Source: Gordonia hydrophobica NBRC 16057 (GTDB lineage: Bacteria > Actinomycetota > Actinomycetes > Mycobacteriales > Mycobacteriaceae). Taken from it: 64,000 nucleotides of DNA. Below the pieces are notes generated by a model, which worked only from the letters and a program-made list of their open reading frames with translations, searched no databases and was not told the origin of the DNA. The position numbers were made by a program, and so were the translations under genes. Location of the stretch: NCBI RefSeq assembly GCF_001592365.1, contig NZ_BCWU01000004.1, positions 248,001 to 312,000 of the forward strand, in the 5' to 3' direction. Numbering within the stretch: the first letter of the stretch is position 1; every line of letters starts with the position of its first letter. Of the stretch, positions 35,810-44,538 are shown piece after piece.

Positions 35810-37713
35810 TGCAGCATCCATCGGTCGGCTCCGCCGAAGACGCCGAGTTGCATGGGACCGTCGAGCGACACGCCTGCGATCCGGTCGGTGACGGCCGTGA
35901 ACATGGTGTCCTGATAGATCGGCAGGTAGACGGCTTGCTGCGCGAGCAGCGGTTCGGCTTCGCGGAGCGCTTCGACGGGGTCCTCACTCTGCATCGCCGT
36001 GTCGGCGAGGGTCATCAGGGCGGGGTCGCACAGTCCGGAGATGTTGCCGGTGTAGCTCTCATCGGCGGGTACCGAGCGTTCCGGGGTGCTGGTCTTGCCG
36101 GGAACCGGCGAGCCCGTCGTGGTCGGCAGCACCGTGCTGTCCGGGGTCTGCTCACTCTGCGGTTCCACGGTGTGTGCGCCCGCCTCGGTGCCCTTCGGCG
36201 GCGCCTGACACGCCACTTGCGAGGCGAACTGCACGGCAGGGCTGCCGCCGACGCCGGTCCATCCGACGACCAGGTCGACGCGGCCGGTGGTGAGTGCTTC
36301 ACCGTACAGTTCGGTGTTCGACATGCCGACGACGCTGGCGCGGACCCCGCGCGACCGCAGTTGGTCGGCCATCGTCTCCGCCGCCGACATGGTGGCGTCG
36401 TCGGTGTTCGTCGCTCCGATGCGGACCGTGAGGTCCTTGCCGTCGTTCTGGAGCGGAGCGATGCCGTAGGGCAGTCCCGGAATGTCGGCGGGCGCGGGTG
36501 CGGCGGGTGTCGCGGACGACGGCGCCGACGAGGTGGCACTCGGATCGACCGGCGCCGGGCGCTGCGCCGGGGTGCCGGGCACGTACCCGGCCGAGGCCAG
36601 GAGCGCGAGGACGTCGGCGCCCGAGGGGCGCGCCCGGTCGACGGGGGTGTAGCCGGGGTCGGACGGTGCGAACACGGTGTTGGCGAACTGGGTCACGACG
36701 GTGTCGCCCGCCGCAGCAGCGGTGATCAGTCGGCCGTCGAGCATGCCGAGGACCGCGGCGCGGACGTTCCGTGAACGCATGGTCTCCGACCGCGCGTTCA
36801 CGTTGACCGCCAGCGCCCGGGTGGTCGGCAATCGGCTGTCGACGACGCCGGGGATGGCGCCCAGCTCGGCGGCCGACGCCGCCCCCGCGGGCAGCGCGGC
36901 GAGGGTCGAGTCGCCGTTGCGGATGGTCTGCGCCATCTGCTGCGGGGTGCCTGCGCGACGCAGCACCACCTGGTCGATCTCCGGGGGCTTACGCCAGTAG
37001 CGATCGTTGCGGATCAAGCGAACCTCGTCGCGCGAGCGGTCGATCGAATAGATCTGGAAGGGCCCCGCGGTGATCGGCTTGCCCTTGTCCATGCCGGTCT
37101 GGAAGCCGGTGGGGTCCGAGCGCAGCGTGTGACTGGGCAGCAGGTAGTTGAAGAGCTGCCGCCACGCCGGGTAGGCGTCGGCGAACGTGACGGTGACGAC
37201 CTTGCCGCCGCCGGAGGTCTGCACGTCCGACACGGCGCGGTACCCCGCGGCGCCGAGGACGTTCGGCTGCCGCGACATCTGCTCCCACAGATAGTGGAAG
37301 TCGTCTCCGGTCACGGGGAGTCCGTCGGACCACTGGGCGTCGTCGACGATCTTGTAGCGGACCGAGAACGGCTCGTACGACACCACCTCGGCCGAGTTCA
37401 GCAGGGAGTCGTTCATCCGCCACTCCACGCCGTCCGGCGTGTCGACCGGGACGAACGGGCTGGGGAGGGTCATGGCCGCGATGGCCGTGGTGACCGTTCC
37501 CTGATCCGAACCGAGGTGCGGGTTGAACCCCGCACCGATGGTGTCGGTGGCGATGCTGACCGTGCGCTCGTCCGGATACTCGTTCGGCGTGTGCGTCGGC
37601 AGCGTCTCGCGGACCGGCGGCGGCGGGTCTGCCATGCACGCAGTCGCTGACACTCCGATCAGTCCGGCCACTGCGATCGCGGAGATACGTGCCCGGACGG
37701 TTCTCATCCGCAT
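35806..37713 (-). CDS. lpqW: LpqW-like lipoprotein (peptide-binding-protein fold)
   Basis: 635 residues. Basic N-terminus (MRMRTVRAR), a hydrophobic helix and a lipobox-like VSATAC with C26 as lipid anchor. Then a SBP family 5 (oligopeptide-binding) fold: NEYPDERTVSIATDTIGAGFNPHLGS, WSDGLPVTGDDFHYLWEQM. A Pro/Ser/Ala-rich insert sits at about 430-460. In mycobacteria LpqW, beside typA and mshB, steers PIM precursors to lipomannan/LAM synthesis. There are no transporter genes alongside, which agrees. ATG at 37713 chosen to give a proper signal; longer frames add a non-signal leader. Confidence 0.82.
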   Translation of the reverse strand: MRMRTVRARISAIAVAGLIGVSATACMADPPPPVRETLPTHTPNEYPDERTVSIATDTIGAGFNPHLGSDQGTVTTAIAAMTLPSPFVPVDTPDGVEWRMNDSLLNSAEVVSYEPFSVRYKIVDDAQWSDGLPVTGDDFHYLWEQMSRQPNVLGAAGYRAVSDVQTSGGGKVVTVTFADAYPAWRQLFNYLLPSHTLRSDPTGFQTGMDKGKPITAGPFQIYSIDRSRDEVRLIRNDRYWRKPPEIDQVVLRRAGTPQQMAQTIRNGDSTLAALPAGAASAAELGAIPGVVDSRLPTTRALAVNVNARSETMRSRNVRAAVLGMLDGRLITAAAAGDTVVTQFANTVFAPSDPGYTPVDRARPSGADVLALLASAGYVPGTPAQRPAPVDPSATSSAPSSATPAAPAPADIPGLPYGIAPLQNDGKDLTVRIGATNTDDATMSAAETMADQLRSRGVRASVVGMSNTELYGEALTTGRVDLVVGWTGVGGSPAVQFASQVACQAPPKGTEAGAHTVEPQSEQTPDSTVLPTTTGSPVPGKTSTPERSVPADESYTGNISGLCDPALMTLADTAMQSEDPVEALREAEPLLAQQAVYLPIYQDTMFTAVTDRIAGVSLDGPMQLGVFGGADRWMLQ

Positions 37714-37800
37714 TCCCCTATCGTGGTCGTCTCGACGCCGCCCGGTCATCCGTCGGTGACGGGCTGACGGCGGCGTCCGGCTCATGGTAGCCAAAACACA

Positions 37801-37836
37801 CGAGTGTCCCTCCCGCGTGTGCGAGAGGGACACTCG
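37801..37836 (-). terminator. typA terminator
   Basis: 12-bp perfect stem (CGAGTGTCCCTC at 37801-37812, GAGGGACACTCG at 37825-37836) seven bases after the typA stop. It is followed on the minus strand by a TGTGTTTTGG run, a good intrinsic terminator. Confidence 0.85.
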
Positions 37837-37842
37837 GTGTCG

Positions 37843-39750
37843 TCAGGCGTTGGCGTCGCGGCTCTTCGCGCGCGAACGCTCGCGAGCGCGGGTGCTCGCG
37901 TCCAGGTTGACCTTACGCACGCGGCAGACCTCGGGCGTCACCTCGACGCACTCGTCGCCCGCACAGAACTCCATGGCCGCTTCCAGGTCGAGCTCCATCG
38001 GCTTCGCGAGCGTCTCCATCACGTCGGCGGACGATTGCCGCATGTTGGTGAGCTTCTTCTCACGCGTTACGTTGATGTCGAGGTCCTCGGCGCGCGGGTT
38101 GATGCCCACGACGTGTCCCTCGTAGCTGTCGTCGCCCGGGTTGACGAAGAACGTGCCGCGGTCGGCCAGCTGGATCATCGCGAACGGCGTGACCGATCCG
38201 GCGCGGTCGGAGACCAGCGAGCCGGTGTGGCGGGCGCGGATCTCGCCCGCCCACGGTCCGTACTCGTGGAAGACGGCGTTGGCGATGCCGGTGCCGCGAG
38301 TCTCGGTCATGAAGTCGGTGCGGAAGCCGATGAGTCCGCGCGACGGGACCTCGAACTCCATGCGGACCCAGCCGGAGCCGTGGTTGTTCATCTGGTCCAT
38401 GCGCCCCTTGCGGGCGGCGAGGAGCTGGGTGACGGCGCCGAGGTACTCCTCGGGGACGTCGATGGTGAGGTGCTCGAAGGGCTCGTGGACCTTGCCGTTG
38501 ACCTGGCGAGTCACCACCTGCGGCTTGCCGACGGTGAGCTCGAAGCCCTCTCGACGCATCTGCTCGACGAGGATGGCCAGTGCCAGCTCACCACGCCCCT
38601 GGACCTCCCAGGCGTCCGGGCGACCGATGTCCTGCACGCGCAGCGAGACGTTGCCGATCAGCTCGCTGTCGAGGCGGTCCTTGACCATGCGCGCGGTGAG
38701 CTTGTGGCCCTTGACGCGGCCGGCGAGCGGGGAGGTGTTGGTGCCGATCACCGCGGAGATGGCCGGCTCGTCGACCTGGATGCGAGGCAGCGCGACGGGG
38801 TTGTCGGGATCGGCGAGGGTGTCGCCGATCATGATCTCCGACATGCCTGCGACGGCGACGATGTCGCCCGCGACGGCTTCCTCGGCCGGTGCGCGGTCGA
38901 CGCCGAGCGTGACGAGCAGTTCGGTGATCTTGGCGCGCTCGACGACCTGCTCACCGTTCACCTCACGCATCCACGCGACCTGCTGACCCTTGCGCAGTTT
39001 GCCGTTGTGGATGCGGACCAGGCCGAGGCGGCCGAGGAACGGCGACGCGTCGAGGTTGGTGACGTGTGCCTGCAGCGGCGCGTCCGCATCGCCCTTCGGC
39101 GCCGGAACGCTGTCGATGAGGACGTCGAACAACGCGTCGAGATTCTCACCGTTAGGAACGGTGCCGTTCTCCGGCTGCTCGGTGCTCGCGACGCCTGCAC
39201 GGCCCGACGCGAACAGGACGGGGAGCTCGAGCGCCAGCTCGGCGGCCTCCGCCGCTTCGTCGTCGAGGTCGGACGCGAGGTCGAGCAGCAGGTCCTGCGA
39301 CTCGGTCACGATGTCGGCGATGCGGGCGTCGGGGCGGTCGGTCTTGTTGACGACCAGGATCACCGGCAGCGATGCGGCCAGTGCTTTGCGCAGCACGAAG
39401 CGGGTCTGCGGCAGCGGGCCCTCGGACGAGTCGACCAGGAGGACGACGCCGTCGACCATCGACAGCGCGCGCTCCACCTCGCCGCCGAAGTCGGCGTGGC
39501 CGGGCGTGTCGATGACGTTGATGACGTAGTCGGTGCCGTCGGGCTGGCGGCGGTGCACGGCCGTGTTCTTCGCGAGAATGGTGATGCCCTTCTCACGCTC
39601 CAGGTCGCCGGAGTCCATCACGCGGTCGACCAGTTCGGCGCGCTCGCCGAACACGCCGGACTGACGCAGCATCGCGTCGACCAGTGTGGTCTTGCCGTGG
39701 TCGACGTGCGCCACGATCGCGACGTTGCGGAAGTTGATACCAGCGCTCAC
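37843..39750 (-). CDS. typA: Translational GTPase TypA/BipA
   Basis: Ribosome-binding GTPase of the EF-G family involved in ribosome assembly and stress. 635 residues. G1 AHVDHGKTTLVDAML near the N-terminus, G3 DTPGHADFGGEVERAL, G4 VVNKTDRPDAR. The DMF-type ELAILVEQMRREGFELTVGKPQVV and SRGLIGFRTDFMTETRGTG blocks specific for TypA follow. Start is the GTG giving SAGINFRNVAIVAH. Upstream extension lacks conservation. Confidence 0.96.
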   Translation of the reverse strand: MSAGINFRNVAIVAHVDHGKTTLVDAMLRQSGVFGERAELVDRVMDSGDLEREKGITILAKNTAVHRRQPDGTDYVINVIDTPGHADFGGEVERALSMVDGVVLLVDSSEGPLPQTRFVLRKALAASLPVILVVNKTDRPDARIADIVTESQDLLLDLASDLDDEAAEAAELALELPVLFASGRAGVASTEQPENGTVPNGENLDALFDVLIDSVPAPKGDADAPLQAHVTNLDASPFLGRLGLVRIHNGKLRKGQQVAWMREVNGEQVVERAKITELLVTLGVDRAPAEEAVAGDIVAVAGMSEIMIGDTLADPDNPVALPRIQVDEPAISAVIGTNTSPLAGRVKGHKLTARMVKDRLDSELIGNVSLRVQDIGRPDAWEVQGRGELALAILVEQMRREGFELTVGKPQVVTRQVNGKVHEPFEHLTIDVPEEYLGAVTQLLAARKGRMDQMNNHGSGWVRMEFEVPSRGLIGFRTDFMTETRGTGIANAVFHEYGPWAGEIRARHTGSLVSDRAGSVTPFAMIQLADRGTFFVNPGDDSYEGHVVGINPRAEDLDINVTREKKLTNMRQSSADVMETLAKPMELDLEAAMEFCAGDECVEVTPEVCRVRKVNLDASTRARERSRAKSRDANA

Positions 39751-39908
39751 TAAGGTCTCTTTCGAATCGGTTCCATGTTCGTCACGGCCGGAAGAGTTCC
39801 GGCCGCCAAACCGCGACCGGGCATGCGCGGGCAGCCGGTCGGCGATCAACCCGTTAAGGGTACGGCAACGGTCCCACTCGGCGCGACGGGAGACTTGCAT
39901 GACTACGG

Positions 39909-39925
39909 TTAGGCTGCGCTAAAGT
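39909..39925 (+). promoter_or_regulatory. Leaderless -10 box overlapping a TTAG-N6-CTAA palindrome
   Basis: TTAGGCTGCGCTAA (39909-39922) agrees at 11 of 14 positions with the core of the actinobacterial IdeR/DtxR iron box as I remember it (TTAGGCTAACCTAA). Its right end overlaps a TAAAGT -10 box (39920-39925) 6 bases before the ATG of the small Cys-rich gene. A bound repressor would block the promoter. Similarity is suggestive only. Confidence 0.4.
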
Positions 39926-39931
39926 TTTGAC

Positions 39932-40108
39932 ATGGGAAAGACCAGTCCGGCCAAGGTCGCGCAGCTGACGCCGAAGAAGAAGTGCTGCAAGAAGTCGACG
40001 CGCTGCCTGCGGTGTCCCGTCGTCATCCATCGGATGAAGAAGGTCGACTGCGACCACCTCTCGAAGAAGGACGCGAACAAGGCCCTCAAGAAGGCTCGGG
40101 CCGCCTGA
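39932..40108 (+). CDS. Small basic Cys-rich protein, 58 residues
   Basis: Not assignable to a named family. The reading frame MGKTSPAKVAQLTPKKKCC... has five cysteines (18, 19, 25, 28, 40) and histidines 33 and 42. C25-x2-C28 and C19-x5-C25 spacings look like a metal or zinc-ribbon-type site. Eighteen of 58 residues are Lys or Arg, and the C-terminal third is a lysine-rich helix (LSKKDANKALKKARAA). Third-position GC is high like its neighbours, which supports coding. A TAAAGT box 6 bases before the ATG implies a leaderless mRNA. The 3' end overlaps the end of convergent mutT by 23 bases. Nucleic-acid or ribosome binding is plausible but unproven. Confidence 0.7.
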   Translation: MGKTSPAKVAQLTPKKKCCKKSTRCLRCPVVIHRMKKVDCDHLSKKDANKALKKARAA

Positions 40109-40508
40109 CCTGCAGTTCTGCGATCATCTCGTGCGCCCAGCCGAGGTCGTTCGGCACCAGTGCGCCGTCGCGGACCAGGTGCGCCAACTCGGTCCCATCG
40201 ACCCATCGCAGTGCACGATGCTCCACCGCGCGCGGGGTCCCCGACACGATTTCAGCCCGCATCGCGACCAGGGTGAGCGAATCGGTGGGACTCACCACGT
40301 CACGCAGCGCGGCGCCAACCGAGACCTCAACGTCTAGTTCCTCACACAATTCCCTGACGAGGGCCTGATCGGGTGACTCGCCCGATTCCACCTTCCCGCC
40401 CGGCAGTTCCCACAGGCCTGCGACGGCTTCCGGATAGTCCCGCTGCGCCAACAGCATCCGGTGCCCGTCGAGCACCGCGCCCGCCACCACCAGCACCGGT
40501 TCGGTCAT
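40086..40508 (-). CDS. mutT2: MutT-type Nudix pyrophosphatase
   Basis: 140 residues. Perfect Nudix box GKVESGESPDQALVRELCEELDV with the MutT-like ending EELDV, preceded by LLAQRDYPEAVAGLWELPGG, a block typical of 8-oxo-dGTP/CTP pyrophosphatases (MutT2 in mycobacteria, close to typA as here). Cleans oxidised or methylated nucleotides. ATG overlaps the stop of the upstream ABC ATPase gene (ATGA). Exact substrate not determinable. Confidence 0.88.
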   Translation of the reverse strand: MTEPVLVVAGAVLDGHRMLLAQRDYPEAVAGLWELPGGKVESGESPDQALVRELCEELDVEVSVGAALRDVVSPTDSLTLVAMRAEIVSGTPRAVEHRALRWVDGTELAHLVRDGALVPNDLGWAHEMIAELQVRRPEPS

Positions 40509-41530
40509 CCGATCACCGCCACACCGCCGGCCTCCAGGCGCAGCCGCACTCGGGCTCCCGGACGGACCGGCTTCGAGCTGACGCCTTCGTAGACGGCGTC
40601 GGCGATGCGGAGGCGGACCCGCCACGAGGCGACGAGTGCAGCGGCGTGCTCCACGACGGCCGGCCCCTCCGGATCGGGCGTCGCGACCACCGCCTCCGGG
40701 CGCAGGGCCACGCGGCACGGACCGTCGGGCGGCGTTCCGAAACTCGACTCGTCGGTGAGCCGCACCTGTCCGACGGCGGTGTCCAGCACACCGTCGCCCA
40801 CGATTCCGTCGACGATGCTGCGGGCGCCGAGGAACTCCGCGGTGTCCTCGTCCACCGGTCGGTGCCACAGCCGTGACGCCGCATCGGTCTGCACGATGGT
40901 CCCCGCACGCATCACCGACACGGTGTCGGCCATCAACGCCGCCTCGCGGTGGTCGTGGGTCACCAGGACGGTGGGCGTCCCGGCCGCGCGCACGATCTCG
41001 CCGATGCTCTCGGCGAGTGCTTCGCGCAGTTGTGAGTCGACGGCCGCGAGCGGCTCGTCGAGCAGCAGCAGCCGCGGCCGCGGAGCCAACGCCCGCGCCA
41101 GCGCGACGCGCTGAGCCTGCCCGCCGGACAACGCGTCGGGCGATCGACCCCCGTAGTCGTGCAGTCGTACCAACTCCAGCATCTCGTCGACGCGAGCGCG
41201 TGCGGCCGCACCGCGGATGCCGCGACGGGCCAGTCCGTACGCGACGTTCTGCCGGACGGTCCGCCCGGGAAACAGTTGGCCGTCCTGGAACACCACGCCG
41301 AAGTCGCGGCGGTGCGGTGCGACGTCGTCGATCGACTGTCCGTCCCAGGCGATCGATCCTGCGGCGACCGGCTCCAGTCCGGCGACCGCGCGCAACAGCG
41401 TGGACTTGCCGCACCCCGACGGCCCGAGCAGCGCGGTGACGGTGGCCTGACCGGTCCCGACGGACCAGTCGACGCCTCGGAGCGCCTCGAACCGGCCGTA
41501 GCGAACGGTCACGCGGTGCAGGGTCAACAT
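40505..41530 (-). CDS. ABC transporter ATP-binding protein (thiamine-type)
   Basis: 341 residues. Walker A GPSGCGKST, Q-loop VFQDGQLF, signature LSGGQAQRVALARAL, Walker B LLLLDEPLAAVD and the switch His in LVTHDHREA. A ~110-residue C-terminal TOBE-like domain follows (CRVALRPEAVVATPDPEG), as in importer ATPases of the ThiQ/FbpC/PotA group. Gene order binding protein, fused permease, ATPase matches thiBPQ. ATG lies next to the permease stop with no gap. mutT is coupled downstream. Confidence 0.85.
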   Translation of the reverse strand: MLTLHRVTVRYGRFEALRGVDWSVGTGQATVTALLGPSGCGKSTLLRAVAGLEPVAAGSIAWDGQSIDDVAPHRRDFGVVFQDGQLFPGRTVRQNVAYGLARRGIRGAAARARVDEMLELVRLHDYGGRSPDALSGGQAQRVALARALAPRPRLLLLDEPLAAVDSQLREALAESIGEIVRAAGTPTVLVTHDHREAALMADTVSVMRAGTIVQTDAASRLWHRPVDEDTAEFLGARSIVDGIVGDGVLDTAVGQVRLTDESSFGTPPDGPCRVALRPEAVVATPDPEGPAVVEHAAALVASWRVRLRIADAVYEGVSSKPVRPGARVRLRLEAGGVAVIG

Positions 41531-43252
41531 CTAGACTCTCTCCTGGTCGTGCGGCCTGTCGTCGTGCGGCCGGGCCGACGCCGACGTCCCACCGACGCCG
41601 ACGATCTCGATCGCGGCGATGACGGCGGCGCTCACCACGATCAGCACCATCGACGCCGCCATCGCCGTCGCGACGTTGTCCAGGCCGGGGCGAGACATCA
41701 GGGTACCGATCATCACCGGCAGGGTGGTCGTGTCCGCCCGAGCGAGAAAGGTGGTGGCACCGAACTCACCGATCGCCATGACGAAGGCGAATCCCGCTGC
41801 CGCGCACAACGACCGCACCGTCAGTCGGAGATCGACTGAGATCAGCACCCACAGTGGTCGAGCGCCGAGGACCCGGGCGGCGTCGCGCAGCCCGGTCGGA
41901 ACCTGATTGAGCGCCGGGATCATGATCCCCGCGACCACGGGGACCGCGAGCAGCGCCTGCACCGCGGGGATGACGAGCGGCGACGCCGACACCTGTCGCG
42001 GCAGCGACGCCACCACCAGCAGATACCCGAAGCCGAGGGTGACGGCGCTGACACCGAGCGGGAGCACCGCGAACAGCGCGGTGACCTGGGCCGCCCATCC
42101 CCCGCCTCGGGTCACCGAGACGGCGACCAGGAATCCGACGATCACCGCCAGCACCATGGCGGCGAGCGCGCTCGTCACCGAATAGCGCAGTGCCATGAGC
42201 GGCGAGTCGCCGAACGTCGTGTCGACGAGGGCCCGGTAGCCCGCGAACGTCCACGACCGCCCGTCCGGACGCACCGACCGGACCGCGAGCGAGGCCACCG
42301 GCAGCACCAACCACAGTCCTGCCCACACCAGCGTCCCGATCACCGGGATCCACCGGAGGCCGCCGACCGGGCTACGGTGTTCGCGGCCGACGACGGAGAC
42401 GCCGCTGACCGTGCCGCGACCGCCCAGCAGTCGGGCGAGCACGAGCGCGCACGCGACCACCGCGATCTGCAGCATCGACAAGGCGACCGCCTCGGGGACC
42501 CGGAACTCGGCGATCGCCTGCTGGTAGATCTCGGTCTCCAGGGTCCGGGCGGTGCCGTTGCCGAGGATCACGATCACGCCGAAACTGGTGGAGCAGAACA
42601 GCAGGACCAGCGCCGCTGCGGCAGCGACCGCGGGCGCGATGCGCGGCGCCACCACGTCCCAGAAGGCCCGCCACGGTGTGGCGCCCAGTGTGCGGGCCGC
42701 CTCCACCGTCCGCGGATCCACCTGCAGCCAGGCCGCCGTCACCACCCGGACCACGACGGCCACGTTGAGGAAGACATGCGCCATCAGGATCGCGATCCAC
42801 CCGCCGTCGACGCCGAGGAAGTCCAACGGTCCGGTCAGCAGGGCCCGGAAGGCGACGCCGACGACGACAGTCGGCAGCACGAACGGCACGGTGACCAGGA
42901 TTCGCAGGATCGCCGCGCCGCGGAGTCGCACCGTCGCGAGCAACCAGACGATCGGGGCGGCAACCAGCAACGACAGCAGCGACGACGCCACCGCCTGTGC
43001 CAGCGTGAGCGCCAGCAGGTGCCAGCCGTCGGCGGCCTCGAGGAGTTGTCCGATCCCCTGCCCGGCGTCGTGCGACTCGACGGCGCGGCGGACCAGTGCC
43101 ACCAGCGGCCAGCCGAACAGCACCGCGACGAACACCGCAGGCACCAGCGTCGCGACGCGCAGCGCGGGTGAGATGCGCGGACGTCGCGGCATTGCGGAAC
43201 GGGCGGCCGCGTGGTCAGCGGGCGGCGTCGGCGCGGCGGATGTCTTCGTCAC
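41531..43252 (-). CDS. ABC transporter permease, fused two-domain (ThiP-like)
   Basis: 573 residues with about twelve transmembrane helices and two permease repeats. Each has an EAA loop that docks the ATPase: EAARTLGATPWRAFWDVVAPRI at about 200 and RDAARVLGARPLWVLISVDLRL at about 470. Fused double permeases of this sort occur in thiamine and ferric-iron importers; the neighbouring binding protein favours thiamine. GTG start overlaps the binding-protein stop (GTGA). Confidence 0.86.
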   Translation of the reverse strand: MTKTSAAPTPPADHAAARSAMPRRPRISPALRVATLVPAVFVAVLFGWPLVALVRRAVESHDAGQGIGQLLEAADGWHLLALTLAQAVASSLLSLLVAAPIVWLLATVRLRGAAILRILVTVPFVLPTVVVGVAFRALLTGPLDFLGVDGGWIAILMAHVFLNVAVVVRVVTAAWLQVDPRTVEAARTLGATPWRAFWDVVAPRIAPAVAAAAALVLLFCSTSFGVIVILGNGTARTLETEIYQQAIAEFRVPEAVALSMLQIAVVACALVLARLLGGRGTVSGVSVVGREHRSPVGGLRWIPVIGTLVWAGLWLVLPVASLAVRSVRPDGRSWTFAGYRALVDTTFGDSPLMALRYSVTSALAAMVLAVIVGFLVAVSVTRGGGWAAQVTALFAVLPLGVSAVTLGFGYLLVVASLPRQVSASPLVIPAVQALLAVPVVAGIMIPALNQVPTGLRDAARVLGARPLWVLISVDLRLTVRSLCAAAGFAFVMAIGEFGATTFLARADTTTLPVMIGTLMSRPGLDNVATAMAASMVLIVVSAAVIAAIEIVGVGGTSASARPHDDRPHDQERV

Positions 43253-44301
43253 TTCTTGACGACGTCGCGCCATTCCTTCAGCCACTGTTCACGATTGGCC
43301 TTGATGTAGGCGGGGTCCATGGTCACCGTCCACGCCGGGACCGGGGCGCTCTGGCGCCAGCTGTCGGGGAGTCGAACGCCCTTCTGCACCGGGTAGACGT
43401 ACATCGACGTCGGCAGGGCCGCCTGTACCTCGGGGGTCAGCATGAAGTCGACGAGCTTCTTCGCGCCCTCGGGGTTGGCCGCACCGCGCAGCACACCGAT
43501 GTACTCCACCTGCGCGAAGCAACTGTCGAGCAGCGCACTGGTACCGGGGGTCGCGGCCGGGCTCGACGCGTATGAGACGACGATCGGTCGGTCACCGTGT
43601 CCGGCGCCCGCGCTGAAGATCTGATCGTAGGCAACGGTCCATCCCGACACGATCTGCGCGCCATTGTCGACCATGCCGCGCCAGTAGTCGGCGGCGCGCT
43701 CGCCGAACTTGCCGATCGTCGCCAGCAGGAAGCCCATGCCCGGCGACGACGTCGACGGATCCAACAGGACCGTCAGGTCCCGATACTTCGGGTCGGTGAG
43801 TTGATCGAACTTCGTCGGCGCGGGAATCTCCTGCTTGTCGAACCAGGCGTCGTCGATGTTGATGCAGACGTCACCGCGGTCGACGGCGGTGAGCAGGTCC
43901 GTCGAGCCCTTGACCGCATACTCGTCGGCGCCGTCTTTCGCTGCGGGCGGCGCGTACGGCGCGAGTGCATTCGCCTCGATCGGCCGGGCGGCGAAGGTGT
44001 TGTCGATGCCGAACACGGCGTCGCCCTTCGGCGAGCCCGGCGTCAGCGAGACCACGGCCGAGAGCTGGCCCGCGTCGCCGGAGTCGACGACCTTGAGTTC
44101 CATGCCGGTCTGGTCGTGGAACGAGTCGATCAGCTTCTGCGGGAGTTGGAACGAGCTGTGCGTCAGGAGCACCACCTCTTGCGCGCTGTCGGAATCCGAC
44201 GCGCAGGCCGCCGTGGTCGCCAGCAAGCTGACCGCCACCACCGTGGTGATCACCGTGCGACTACGTCGCGCCAGCGTGGAGACTGCCTCCGAGAATGCCA
44301 T
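43249..44301 (-). CDS. Thiamine-type ABC transporter substrate-binding lipoprotein
   Basis: 350 residues. Signal peptide with lipobox LLATTAAC (C33 anchor). Family segments VVLLTHSSFQLPQKLIDSFHDQTG, VDSGDAGQLSAVVSLTPGSPKGDAVFGIDNTF, YPVQKGVRLPDSWR resemble actinobacterial ThiB (TIGR01254-type) proteins; iron-binding proteins of the same fold are the main alternative. First gene of the importer operon, followed by mutT. I looked for a TPP riboswitch upstream and found none. Divergent from the exported gene at 44539. Confidence 0.78.
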   Translation of the reverse strand: MAFSEAVSTLARRSRTVITTVVAVSLLATTAACASDSDSAQEVVLLTHSSFQLPQKLIDSFHDQTGMELKVVDSGDAGQLSAVVSLTPGSPKGDAVFGIDNTFAARPIEANALAPYAPPAAKDGADEYAVKGSTDLLTAVDRGDVCINIDDAWFDKQEIPAPTKFDQLTDPKYRDLTVLLDPSTSSPGMGFLLATIGKFGERAADYWRGMVDNGAQIVSGWTVAYDQIFSAGAGHGDRPIVVSYASSPAATPGTSALLDSCFAQVEYIGVLRGAANPEGAKKLVDFMLTPEVQAALPTSMYVYPVQKGVRLPDSWRQSAPVPAWTVTMDPAYIKANREQWLKEWRDVVKK

Positions 44302-44435
44302 CGTCGTCTCGATCCTTTCGATCGCGGTGACCCGATTCTGTCGTGGACGGGTCGATCGCCCCTGATGCCTGCTCAGCTAACCAGTTGAGCAGGGATCTCC
44401 GCACGTCGAGGCACTGACCGGTGAACCGACCCGCT

Positions 44436-44467
44436 GTCACTTGAGTAACAATTGTCACTTCAGTCTC
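44436..44467 (+). promoter_or_regulatory. 9-bp-periodic GTNAC array, copy 1 (MtrA-box-like)
   Basis: GTCAC (44436), GTAAC (44445), GTCAC (44454) and a weak GTCTC (44463), each exactly 9 bp from the next. A TACACT -10 candidate lies at 44490-44495, so the array covers the -35 and upstream, an activator position for the gene at 44539. Direct GTCAC/GTAAC repeats of 9 bp are how mycobacterial MtrA sites have been described. Confidence 0.5.
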
Positions 44468-44538
44468 AGTAAAATCACGGAATTGCCGCTACACTCGCCG
44501 TGAATCATTGCCCGAGAAGATTGAAGAGGACTACCGCT

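Noticed and set aside
44302-44435. Possible TPP riboswitch upstream of the thiamine-type transporter
   Set aside because: None of the conserved THI-box segments (CTGAGA, ACCTGAT-like) is present on the minus strand; only a weak GCTCA/TGAGC hairpin is seen.
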